From NCBI GenBank assembly GCA_024256285.1, contig JACGUG010000007.1:1-42283 (forward strand): a stretch of 42,283 nucleotides of DNA, in the 5' to 3' direction. The notes beneath the pieces are model-generated. The model had not been told where the DNA came from. It searched no databases and saw only the letters and a list, made by a program, of their open reading frames with translations. Position 1 is the first letter of the stretch. Each line of letters opens with the position of its first letter. Below are positions 1 to 6,503 of this stretch, piece after piece. The position numbers and the translations under genes are program-made. Origin of the DNA: an archaeon. Lineage in GTDB: Archaea > Thermoproteota > Nitrososphaeria > Nitrososphaerales > JACAEJ01.

Positions 1-19
1 ATAGAAAAGTAGCGATAAT

Positions 20-61
20 TAACTTAGTAGGAACACTTTTTAACTTAGTAGGAACACTTTT
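20..61. repeat. Two-copy 21-bp tandem repeat
   Basis: A 21-base unit beginning taacttagtagg occurs twice head to tail with no mismatch (20-40 and 41-61). It lies downstream of the S30e gene in a stretch (1-185) where I see no gene. Each copy ends in a run of T on the + strand. It could be a recent slippage duplication; no function is evident. Confidence 0.85.
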
Positions 62-185
62 TAATAAAGAGATGAGATACCTATCGACTTTTTTAAAGCG
101 AACCACTTGCTGATAGATAACCTTGGCTATTTTAAATTTTTCATCTAATTAGGCTTTAGGATTGCCTCTAGCACAAGATTCTATC

Positions 186-353
186 TTATACGTTTAACCA
201 GTTCTGCCCCGATTTTCTTTCCAGTATGAACCTCTTTATGAACTTCTTTCTATTCCCACTTTTCGGTATAGGAGCGGTCTTAGGTCTCCTCTCCAACTTT
301 GGAGTTGCGCTTCTAACTTTCCCAGCCTTTGTCAGTGATCCGTGAGTAGGCAT
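186..353 (-). CDS. rps30e: Small ribosomal subunit protein eS30
   Basis: A 55-residue, very basic protein beginning MPTHGSLTKAGKVR and ending near SGQNWLNV. The N-terminal HGSLxxAGKVR signature and the C-terminal FILxRKSGQNW are typical of archaeal eS30, a component of the 30S subunit. It starts at an ATG with GGTG 7 bases upstream and a TATA-like gttttatag about 25 bases before it on the minus strand, so it may have its own promoter although it follows pyrK by 49 bases. It is short enough to be missed by a 60-residue cut-off. From family knowledge, eS30 is found in TACK and Asgard archaea and eukaryotes and is generally lacking in Euryarchaeota, so it is a useful lineage marker here. Confidence 0.9.
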   Translation of the reverse strand: MPTHGSLTKAGKVRSATPKLERRPKTAPIPKSGNRKKFIKRFILERKSGQNWLNV

Positions 354-402
354 TACTCAACACCTTACTATCTATAAAACTACCCAATATATTTTCTTTT
401 CT

Positions 403-1215
403 CTATATCATGGCGACCCTTCCCGAATGATCCCTCTTGAATGAGCCCAATTCATCGATGATTTCTTCAAGTTTTGGAGAATCGAATACAGGGCCGTCTT
501 TGCATACACGATATCTGCCTATACAACAACTACCACAGATCCCTATACCACACTTCATTATCCTCTCAAGGCTGGCTTGAATAGGCACAGAGAATTCTTG
601 AGCAATCTCCAAGACCTTCTTTATCATCAACTCTGGACCACATGTATAGATCATATCTATTTGCCTTTCCTTTAAGATGGGCTCCATGGCATCTGTTGCC
701 AAGCCCTTCGTCCCATAACTGCCATCTTCGGTGGTTATTATGATCTCACTCTTCGTCTTGGAGAGGGTAGCCCTCGCTCTGTCTACGAAGACGAACTCGT
801 CTATCGTCTTCCCCCCTATTATCATATATATTGAAGAAAGGTTTTGGGTTAGAACCTCAGAGAGTGGCATCAGAGGCGCAAGCCCTGTCCCCGCCCCCAC
901 GATCATTACATCTCCGATAATATTTGTGAAATGCTTGCCATAGGGCCCTCTTACGCCCAGAAGGCTCCCAACCTTCATATCGAATAGAGCTGCGGATGCC
1001 TCCCCCACCTTCCTTACAGTAAATCCAGCCAAACCATCGGCCTTTGTCATGGAGATGCTCATGGGGATTTCATCCACTCCTAGTATCCATACCATAACGA
1101 ACTGCCCAGGCTTTGCCTTGGAGCATGGATCGTCTTCAAAGATCAAGGATCGGACAGTCTGAGACTCTTCTCTCACATCCAATACCTTCACAATCCTTGG
1201 CTTATCGGAAACCAT
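403..1215 (-). CDS. pyrK: Dihydroorotate dehydrogenase electron-transfer subunit PyrK
   Basis: A 270-residue FAD and [2Fe-2S] protein that passes electrons from PyrD-bound FMN to NAD+ in pyrimidine synthesis. The N-terminal half has a ferredoxin-reductase-like FAD barrel (PGQFVMVW near residue 40, RGPYGKHF near 95), followed by an NAD-binding segment (VGAGTGLAPLMPL). Near residue 225 is the iron-sulfur cysteine cluster CGIGICGSCCIGRYRVC. The reading frame opens at a TTG 12 bases further upstream, but the ATG at 1215 gives the expected N-terminus and overlaps pyrD by 14 bases, indicating translational coupling. Length and motifs are normal for the family. Confidence 0.93.
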   Translation of the reverse strand: MVSDKPRIVKVLDVREESQTVRSLIFEDDPCSKAKPGQFVMVWILGVDEIPMSISMTKADGLAGFTVRKVGEASAALFDMKVGSLLGVRGPYGKHFTNIIGDVMIVGAGTGLAPLMPLSEVLTQNLSSIYMIIGGKTIDEFVFVDRARATLSKTKSEIIITTEDGSYGTKGLATDAMEPILKERQIDMIYTCGPELMIKKVLEIAQEFSVPIQASLERIMKCGIGICGSCCIGRYRVCKDGPVFDSPKLEEIIDELGSFKRDHSGRVAMI

Positions 1216-2122
1216 GGGCAAGACCAACTATCTCCCTCACACTCCTCTTCCCTTTCACAATAAGATAATCCTTTACGCCCTGTTTTATCTTCTCGAAGAC
1301 ACTTAATCCCTCGTAGGCGATCCCTGTACCTATCTGTATGGCTGTGGCACCTGCCAGAAAGAACTCGATGGCATCCTCCCAGTCGACTACCCCTCCACAA
1401 CCTATTATAGGGATATCTACATTCTGATAGATTTCATAGACACATCTTACAGCTATAGGCTTGATGGCAGGTCCAGATAACCCCCCTATCTTATTCGCCA
1501 GAATCGGTCTGCCAGTTTCTATATCTATGGCCATAGCCCTGAATGTGTTGGCGACTGTAAGGGCGTCTGCGCCAGTATCCTCAGCCAATTTTGCTGTATG
1601 AACTATATCCGTTACGTTAGGGGAAAGCTTTACGAATACAGGCTTTTGGGTCTCTGTTTTCACAGCCTCTATTATCTCTCCAACCAGTTTCGAATCTTGA
1701 CAGACTTCAGCCCCAAAACCTTTCACATGAGGGCAGGATATGTTCAACTCGTAAGCCTTAACCTCTAACTCGTCGAGAAGGGATATCATCTCCCTAAATT
1801 CGAGTGGATCGGCCCCGAAGAGGCTCACTACTAAGGGTAGATCATCTATCTTCGATCGAGACAACTCTTTATGGAACTCTTTTATCCCTGGGTTCGAGAG
1901 CCCTATAGCATTTAAGTACCCACCATAGACCTCTACTATAGTTGGGTTATTGTAGCCCGTGCGTTGCTCATAACCAACGGATTTTGTAACAACAGCTCCT
2001 GCACCAGCTTCAAATACACGCCTTAGAAGGTCTATAGATGTTCCCAAAATGCCAGATGCCAACATCAGCGGACTTTCCATCTTAAGGCTCGATATCTCGA
2101 TGGACAGATCTGGCTCTTGCAT
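1202..2122 (-). CDS. pyrD: Dihydroorotate dehydrogenase, class 1B catalytic subunit
   Basis: An FMN-containing TIM barrel of about 306 residues oxidising dihydroorotate to orotate. The catalytic-loop segment ELNISCPHVKG carries the base cysteine expected of class 1 enzymes, and IPIIGCGGV plus ATAIQIGTG near the C-terminus form the phosphate-binding part of the FMN site. The coupled downstream pyrK identifies this as the heteromeric, NAD-dependent 1B type. The start is uncertain: ATG at 2122 is preferred, with an in-frame GTG at 2131. It is the first gene of the pyrD-pyrK unit. Confidence 0.93.
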   Translation of the reverse strand: MQEPDLSIEISSLKMESPLMLASGILGTSIDLLRRVFEAGAGAVVTKSVGYEQRTGYNNPTIVEVYGGYLNAIGLSNPGIKEFHKELSRSKIDDLPLVVSLFGADPLEFREMISLLDELEVKAYELNISCPHVKGFGAEVCQDSKLVGEIIEAVKTETQKPVFVKLSPNVTDIVHTAKLAEDTGADALTVANTFRAMAIDIETGRPILANKIGGLSGPAIKPIAVRCVYEIYQNVDIPIIGCGGVVDWEDAIEFFLAGATAIQIGTGIAYEGLSVFEKIKQGVKDYLIVKGKRSVREIVGLAHGFR

Positions 2123-2207
2123 TTGACACACTCAATAAGATTCAGATGAAGACTCTTAAGGTTTTGCTTACTTACCTTTTATCAAAAGGATTTTAAGGAG
2201 ATAGTAG

Positions 2208-2219
2208 GATTTTAAATTG
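2208..2219 (+). promoter_or_regulatory. TATA box for the tRNA-Ser gene
   Basis: The AT-rich element gattttaaattg lies about 20 bases before the first base of the tRNA, the spacing expected for an archaeal TBP site with a short 5' leader. No other candidate is closer. Confidence 0.55.
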
Positions 2220-2232
2220 CCGGGTTGGGATT

Positions 2233-2361
2233 GCCGGGATCGTGCTTGAGAAGACTTCTAACACCCCGTCGGCAGAGTGGACGAATGCGCAGGCCTTGAG
2301 ACTATAGAATGAAAGTCTGTGACCCTTCGGGGTCTCGTGGGTTCGAATCCCACTCCCGGCG
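2233..2361 (+). tRNA. tRNA-Ser(UGA) with two introns
   Basis: Acceptor strands gccggga (2233-2239) and tcccggc (2354-2360) pair perfectly, with discriminator G at 2361 and no encoded CCA. The T arm is gtggg-ttcgaat-cccac (2337-2353). The long variable arm is gaccc-ttcg-gggtc (2321-2334), so this is a class II tRNA. The D arm is gca...tgc (2272-2288) and the anticodon stem caggc/gtctg (2290-2294, 2315-2319). Removing 13 bases (2301-2313) leaves the loop CUUGAGA with anticodon UGA. A second insert of 30 bases (2241-2270) separates tRNA positions 8 and 9. It folds as a textbook bulge-helix-bulge: outer helix 2231-2234 with 2272-2275, 3-base bulge 2239-2241, central helix CGGG/CCCG (2235-2238 with 2265-2268), 3-base bulge 2269-2271, inner helix GUG/CAC. 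The anticodon intron has a weaker, relaxed central helix. Confidence 0.93.
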
Positions 2362-2398
2362 CTATATCAAATGTCAAAGATTTCGAGCTTTCTACATA

Positions 2399-2690
2399 CC
2401 TCTACGTTTTTGTCTTGAACCTTGGCTGATGGAGGTTGTCTGGCCCGTTGTCAAGCCAAGAACCATTGTCGTGCATGGTTAAGGTTATGTCGACGTTCCT
2501 TCTGATGGCATGCTAAAGTGGCCCCACCCCTCATCGTAGCAATCAGCATCTCCAGCAAAGCCTACCACAGTTAGGTTGGAGAGAACACTTCTGCTATGAA
2601 TGTGGGAAGCTGCTGATCCGACTTTTGCCAAGTTCCAAAAGATAAGATCGAAAATTTGAATCTCTTGTAGCGCTAAAACCGATGAAGCAA
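2399..2690 (-). pseudogene. Decayed 2-oxoacid:ferredoxin oxidoreductase beta-subunit remnant
   Basis: On the minus strand one frame reads LTVVGFAGDADCYDEGWGHF, and after a shift of one base near 2511-2518 the next frame continues HAIRRNVDITLTMHDNGSW. Together these match the thiamine-diphosphate-binding core of KorB/PorB-type beta subunits (GDGD...G..H..HAxRRNxDIT...DN). The N-terminal cysteine-rich part and the C-terminal half are missing, and a stop follows soon after, so this is a fragment of a roughly 280-residue gene. It fills the gap between the tRNA 3' end and sfsA. The boundaries are approximate. The family call rests on my recognition of the motif, not a search. Confidence 0.7.
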
Positions 2691-2698
2691 ACGTACAA

Positions 2699-3442
2699 TC
2701 AGTTATCTCGATGTGGCTCTAATTCCACTCTGACTTTTCCCTTTAAAGTAATCTTGTTTTCGATGAACTCAGAATAGTAAGCGTATACCTCAACTCCCTT
2801 CACGGTAGCATCTCGAAGAACTTTTCCAAACTCTGGATCGGTTTCGTCGTTGGGAGCGAAAAAGAGAGCATCGGTTCTTTGAACGATGAAAAGTACACAC
2901 GCCCTATAACCTTCTTTTTTACCCTTCATCAGATCCCTCAAATGCCTCCTTCCCCTTTCAGTCTTGGCGTCAGGAAACAGGGCTACCCCGTCTTTCACCA
3001 GAGTGCAGGACTTTACTTCCAAAAGACATGGCTCCTGCCCGTTGACCAATAGAAAGTCGAATCTTGTGTGCCCATAACTATATTCTGGCTTTATTGTATT
3101 GTATTCTGAAAGTTCTTCTATGTCCCTATTCTTCAAAGCTTCTAAAACCAGTCTGTTGGGCACCCTGGAGTCGACGGACACCGTCTGACCTTTATGGAAA
3201 ACTCCTATGAGATCGTAAGAAGTTCTTCTTTTCTCTCTCAATACCTCTCTAAGAAGAACTTCTTTTCTTGGAGTTAAAAGTTCGTGCATCCTTCCGGGGT
3301 TGGGCAGAAAACTTGGCAAGATCCTATCTTCGACTTTTACGAGGGCTAAGAAACGGTTTGGTCTCTCTTGAAAAAGACCTTTAAGGGTTCTTCCTTCGAT
3401 CTTTATGAAGCTGACCAACGTCTGAATTTCTCCGATGTACAT
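2699..3442 (-). CDS. sfsA: SfsA family protein (sugar fermentation stimulation homolog)
   Basis: A 247-residue protein of the SfsA family. It has the family's N-terminal OB-like part (RFLALVKVEDR, PNPGRMHELL), the conserved PNRLVLEAL, and the C-terminal PD-(D/E)XK nuclease-like core TRFDFLLVNG...CLLEVKSCTL with KRG-type basic residues (TERGRRHLRDL). Known SfsA proteins bind nucleic acid, but their physiological role in archaea is unsettled. The ATG start gives the usual length. It stands alone, with a remnant gene directly downstream. Confidence 0.9.
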   Translation of the reverse strand: MYIGEIQTLVSFIKIEGRTLKGLFQERPNRFLALVKVEDRILPSFLPNPGRMHELLTPRKEVLLREVLREKRRTSYDLIGVFHKGQTVSVDSRVPNRLVLEALKNRDIEELSEYNTIKPEYSYGHTRFDFLLVNGQEPCLLEVKSCTLVKDGVALFPDAKTERGRRHLRDLMKGKKEGYRACVLFIVQRTDALFFAPNDETDPEFGKVLRDATVKGVEVYAYYSEFIENKITLKGKVRVELEPHRDN

Positions 3443-3603
3443 AGAAACGATACAGAATTAGGATAAGATTGGACTTTAAGGACTTAAACCTTTCTTTTAG
3501 AGCCTTATGTATGAGACCTTTCCGGTGCATCGCCTTGGACAAGGAATCACGTACAGTCGATACCTGAACTGGTAGCGAGAAGAGAAGGAGCCGAGATTGT
3601 ACA

Positions 3604-3613
3604 ACTTTATATT
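3604..3613 (+). promoter_or_regulatory. TATA box upstream of the DUF1122-like gene
   Basis: ctttatatta sits about 35 bases before the TTG at 3644 and would give a leader of under 10 bases, supporting the TTG start. I see nothing convincing in the rest of the 200-base gap (3443-3643). Confidence 0.5.
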
Positions 3614-3643
3614 ATATTGCATTTCAGGCATAAATAGAAAGAA

Positions 3644-4327
3644 TTGCAACATCCCCTCTACGAACTTCATGGTCAGAGCTTGGACAAGAATTACAAACTT
3701 CAAATAGATACAAAGCAAAGGCATTACTTCGAGCAGAAGTACTTCGAGCTCTTCATCTTAGACGAGGATGGACGTAAGTTTCATCCACATGTATTCACGG
3801 GTATCTATAGTGCTGGCCGTAAATCATCGGGAATCAAAGGATGGATAGACGGGGATTACTATGAGAAGGTCTCATCTGATAAAGTGACTCTGAATCTTCC
3901 AGAGTTCGGGCTGGATGTCAAGCTCTTCAAGAAGATCGGTGACTTGATCCCCCATGGAGGGAGCCTGATGGTATCTTATGCGATGTTCTGGGGAGAGAGT
4001 GAAGTACATAAGAATACCTCTCGAGCCTTGGACTTGGGGGTGCCACCCATAGCCACTCCTATAGGATATCTGATCTTTCATGCCGGTTGCTGGGCAGGCT
4101 TCAAAGATTGGTATTTTCCAGAGGGAGGGAATGAAGGGCCGAAGAAACTTCAGGGATTCAAACCTCTCAATAGAGAGGATGCTCTTAGAAGGGCTGAAGA
4201 AACGATCAAGTTCCTCAAAGATTTCATCGAGAGAAAGGGAGATCGTTCTGATCTTAAGCTTACTGCTAAAGAAAGATCCAAAGAGATAATAGATGCCTTA
4301 CTGCTCACCTTTATTATTGACGCCTAA
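3644..4327 (+). CDS. DUF1122-like archaeal protein
   Basis: A 227-residue soluble protein beginning at a TTG. The segment PPIATPIGYLIFHAGCWAGF followed by KDWYFPEGGNEGPKKLQG resembles the hallmark of the archaeal DUF1122 family, whose function is unknown. The C-terminal third is a charged helical stretch (residues about 170-225). No catalytic motif, signal peptide or membrane segment is visible. It is a single gene with its own TATA box and lies 130 bases before gapN on the same strand. The family assignment is from memory of the motif. Confidence 0.75.
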   Translation: MQHPLYELHGQSLDKNYKLQIDTKQRHYFEQKYFELFILDEDGRKFHPHVFTGIYSAGRKSSGIKGWIDGDYYEKVSSDKVTLNLPEFGLDVKLFKKIGDLIPHGGSLMVSYAMFWGESEVHKNTSRALDLGVPPIATPIGYLIFHAGCWAGFKDWYFPEGGNEGPKKLQGFKPLNREDALRRAEETIKFLKDFIERKGDRSDLKLTAKERSKEIIDALLLTFIIDA

Positions 4328-4337
4328 AATTACAATA

Positions 4338-4364
4338 ATAAATAAATAAATAAATAAATAAATA
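4338..4364. repeat. AATA tetranucleotide repeat
   Basis: About six and a half copies of a 4-base unit (aata/taaa phase) lie in the intergenic gap, roughly 50 bases upstream of the gapN TATA box. Runs of this kind are slippage-prone. The position just downstream of the previous stop codon makes a role in termination or simple drift equally possible. Confidence 0.9.
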
Positions 4365-4415
4365 GGATGGTAATCTTCAAATGATATAGAACCGAATCCT
4401 TGAAATTGAGCCCTA

Positions 4416-4427
4416 AATTTTTTATAC
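4416..4427 (+). promoter_or_regulatory. TATA box for gapN
   Basis: The element aattttttatac is centred about 34 bases before the ATG at 4458, which predicts a transcript with a leader of only a few bases. Confidence 0.6.
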
Positions 4428-4457
4428 TTCTAACCATACAATATTCAGGCATTTCTC

Positions 4458-5984
4458 ATGAGCGAAATTGAACTAGACGATTTCTTCAAGCCGACCTACA
4501 CTAAAGGACCTGATGGCATACCGTTGTTTAAGATGTTCATAAATGGGGATTGGTTCACTTCTCTCTCAGAGAAGATGATAGATGTAGATACGCCTATAGA
4601 TGGCAGTATCATAGCGAGAGTAGCAAATGCAAGCAAGGAGGATGTTGAGAGGGCGATAGATGCTGCTTATGAAAGCAGGCAGAAGATAAGAGCTGTCCCA
4701 GGCATAGAGCGCATAGAGATCTTTGAGAAGGCCAGTGAGCTTCTTTCAAGATACATGGACGATTTTGTAAGAACATTGATGCTGGAAGCTGGAAAGCCCA
4801 GAAGGGATGCCGAAGGAGAAGTAAGAGCTACGATAGATAGACTCAAGCTTACCATGCAAGAAGCAAGAAAGATATTTGGGGAGTACGTTCCAGGCGACTG
4901 GTCAGACGATGCCACAGGGAAGATAGCCTTGGTTATTCGTGAGCCTGTAGGGGTTGTGGTTGCCATAGCTCCTTTCAACTATCCTCTCTATATAGTATCG
5001 GCGAAGATAATTCCTGCCCTCTTGGCGGGAAACACAGTAGTATCAAAACAGTCGAGCGAGAATCCACTGTCGTTACTCCTCTTCGCAAGGGTCTTGGAAG
5101 AGGCCGGCATACCGAATGGAACTCTAAACGTAGTTACAGGAAGTAGTGCGATAGGTGATCATCTTGTACCTCACGAAAAAGTCAACATGATCAACTTTAC
5201 TGGAAGTACGGAAGTTGGAAGTTGGATCGCTAAGACTGCTGGCCTTAAAAAACTACATCTTGAACTGGGAGGCAAGGGCATGGCTATAGTCCTTGATGAT
5301 GCTGATCTGGACCTTGCAGCCAAAAGATGTGTCGAGGGATCTCTAAAGAACGCTGGGCAGAGGTGTGATGCCATCAGCTCAGTTTTGGTAGTTGAGAGCA
5401 TAATCGACAAATTTGTCGAAAAGGTAATAGAAGTGGTAAAAGATTGGAAGCACGGCGACCCTAGGAATCCATCCACCAAAGTCGGCCCAGTCATAAACAT
5501 TAGAGCAGCTAAGAGGATCCAAGGATTGGTCGACGATGCAAAAGCCAAAGGAGCAAAATTGCTTGTGGGTGGAAGCCATAAAGATTGCTACTTTGAGCCT
5601 ACAGTGCTGTACGATGTACCACTAGAAGCTAGGATTGCATGGGAGGAGACCTTTGGACCAGTCATCACCATCATAAAGATAAAGGATGAGGATGAAGCCA
5701 TAGAGATAGGCAAGAAGTCAAGATATGGGTTGGATTCTTGCGTCTTTACAAATAATTTTTACAAGATGTGGAAGATAGCTAAGAGGTTGGAGACAGGAGA
5801 GGTAACCATAAACGATCTTCCTAGGCATGGCGTGGGCTACTTCCCCTTTGGCGGATCAAAAGAATCTGGCATAGGTCGGGAAGGTATAGGATACAGTATA
5901 GATGAGATGACAAATCTTAAGACTATAGTCTTCAACCTAGAACCTGCAAAGCTTGGAAAGGTTAGAAGAATATATGGGGCTTAA
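4458..5984 (+). CDS. gapN: Non-phosphorylating glyceraldehyde-3-phosphate dehydrogenase (GAPN)
   Basis: A 508-residue aldehyde dehydrogenase superfamily protein that oxidises glyceraldehyde 3-phosphate directly to 3-phosphoglycerate with NAD(P)+, bypassing ATP formation in archaeal glycolysis. Visible landmarks are IAPFNYPLYI, the cofactor loop NFTGSTEVGSWIA, the catalytic glutamate segment HLELGGKGMA, the nucleophile segment NAGQRCDAISSVLV, and EETFGPVI and FPFGGSKESGIGREG near the C-terminus. The GQRCDA context is that of archaeal GAPN rather than generic aldehyde dehydrogenases. It stands alone with its own promoter. Substrate is inferred from the motif; other aldehydes are possible. Confidence 0.88.
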   Translation: MSEIELDDFFKPTYTKGPDGIPLFKMFINGDWFTSLSEKMIDVDTPIDGSIIARVANASKEDVERAIDAAYESRQKIRAVPGIERIEIFEKASELLSRYMDDFVRTLMLEAGKPRRDAEGEVRATIDRLKLTMQEARKIFGEYVPGDWSDDATGKIALVIREPVGVVVAIAPFNYPLYIVSAKIIPALLAGNTVVSKQSSENPLSLLLFARVLEEAGIPNGTLNVVTGSSAIGDHLVPHEKVNMINFTGSTEVGSWIAKTAGLKKLHLELGGKGMAIVLDDADLDLAAKRCVEGSLKNAGQRCDAISSVLVVESIIDKFVEKVIEVVKDWKHGDPRNPSTKVGPVINIRAAKRIQGLVDDAKAKGAKLLVGGSHKDCYFEPTVLYDVPLEARIAWEETFGPVITIIKIKDEDEAIEIGKKSRYGLDSCVFTNNFYKMWKIAKRLETGEVTINDLPRHGVGYFPFGGSKESGIGREGIGYSIDEMTNLKTIVFNLEPAKLGKVRRIYGA

Positions 5985-6024
5985 GATAGCTAGCTCAGGA
6001 AAGACAAGCAACCGAACTCCGAAC

Positions 6025-6138
6025 TTAATGGCATTTCTCCTTTTCTTCAACCTTTATTGCCTTTAGACAGTTATATGCATCAAAGTCCCTGAAGATAGGA
6101 AAATTCAAGACTCTGGCAAGAATTTTAAGCTTAAGCAA
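6025..6138 (-). CDS. Possible 37-residue small protein
   Basis: A TTG-started frame overlaps the stop of the upstream EF-Tu-like gene by a few bases and runs 37 codons (ending KVEEKEKCH). The composition looks protein-like and the overlap suggests coupled translation. There is no recognisable family and no independent ribosome site. It could equally be a remnant or chance. Confidence 0.25.
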   Translation of the reverse strand: MLKLKILARVLNFPIFRDFDAYNCLKAIKVEEKEKCH

Positions 6139-6379
6139 CTATCTTATAGATGCTGTCCTTCTCCCTAACTCTCTCTACTACCTTTAGCCCGATCAACTTT
6201 CCAGCCTCTGCAGATTGAACATTTTCATGCTCTATCTGCATCGACTCCACGATCTGCTCGAAGCTCGTTGTACCCCCCTTTATCAGAATCTTATCGCCAA
6301 CCTTTAGAGGTGCCTTCAACTCCACGATTGCAACCTCTATCTTAGGGTAATAATGTAAAACCTCTCCTACTTCTTTCAT
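6131..6379 (-). CDS. EF-Tu domain 2-like small beta-barrel protein
   Basis: An 82-residue protein annotated in other archaea as translation elongation factor-like. It consists of one beta-barrel: GEVLHYYPKIEVAIVEL, then LKVGDKILIKGGTTSFEQ, VESMQIEH and AEAGKLIGLKV, the pattern of domain 2 of EF-Tu/EF1A without any GTPase domain. Its true role is unknown; similar proteins are often near U32 peptidases, none of which is seen here. The ATG start has a TATA box 30 bases upstream. It probably ends the transcript together with the doubtful 37-codon frame. Confidence 0.8.
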   Translation of the reverse strand: MKEVGEVLHYYPKIEVAIVELKAPLKVGDKILIKGGTTSFEQIVESMQIEHENVQSAEAGKLIGLKVVERVREKDSIYKIVA

Positions 6380-6403
6380 CTAGACCTACCTCTACCAACC
6401 TGA

Positions 6404-6415
6404 GGTATATAAAAC
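6404..6415 (-). promoter_or_regulatory. TATA box for the EF-Tu-like gene
   Basis: Read on the minus strand, gttttatatacc is centred about 30 bases before the ATG at 6379, which implies an almost leaderless transcript. Confidence 0.6.
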
Positions 6416-6503
6416 TTCATACTATTAATTCCTTTCTTTGGAAGAGCTCAGAGTTATACGGATATCTTTTATAAGGTTCGATGCATGAAATAAATTTATG
6501 TTA

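Noticed and set aside
186-400. A minus-strand frame with four in-frame stops (TAG, TAA) that looked like a decayed gene or possible pyrrolysine TAG codons
   Set aside because: It is the shadow of the intact eS30 gene in the next frame; the real product has no internal stop.
3497-3724. A 75-codon minus-strand open frame
   Set aside because: It overlaps the start and promoter of the DUF1122-like gene, has an odd aromatic composition and no ribosome site or family resemblance.
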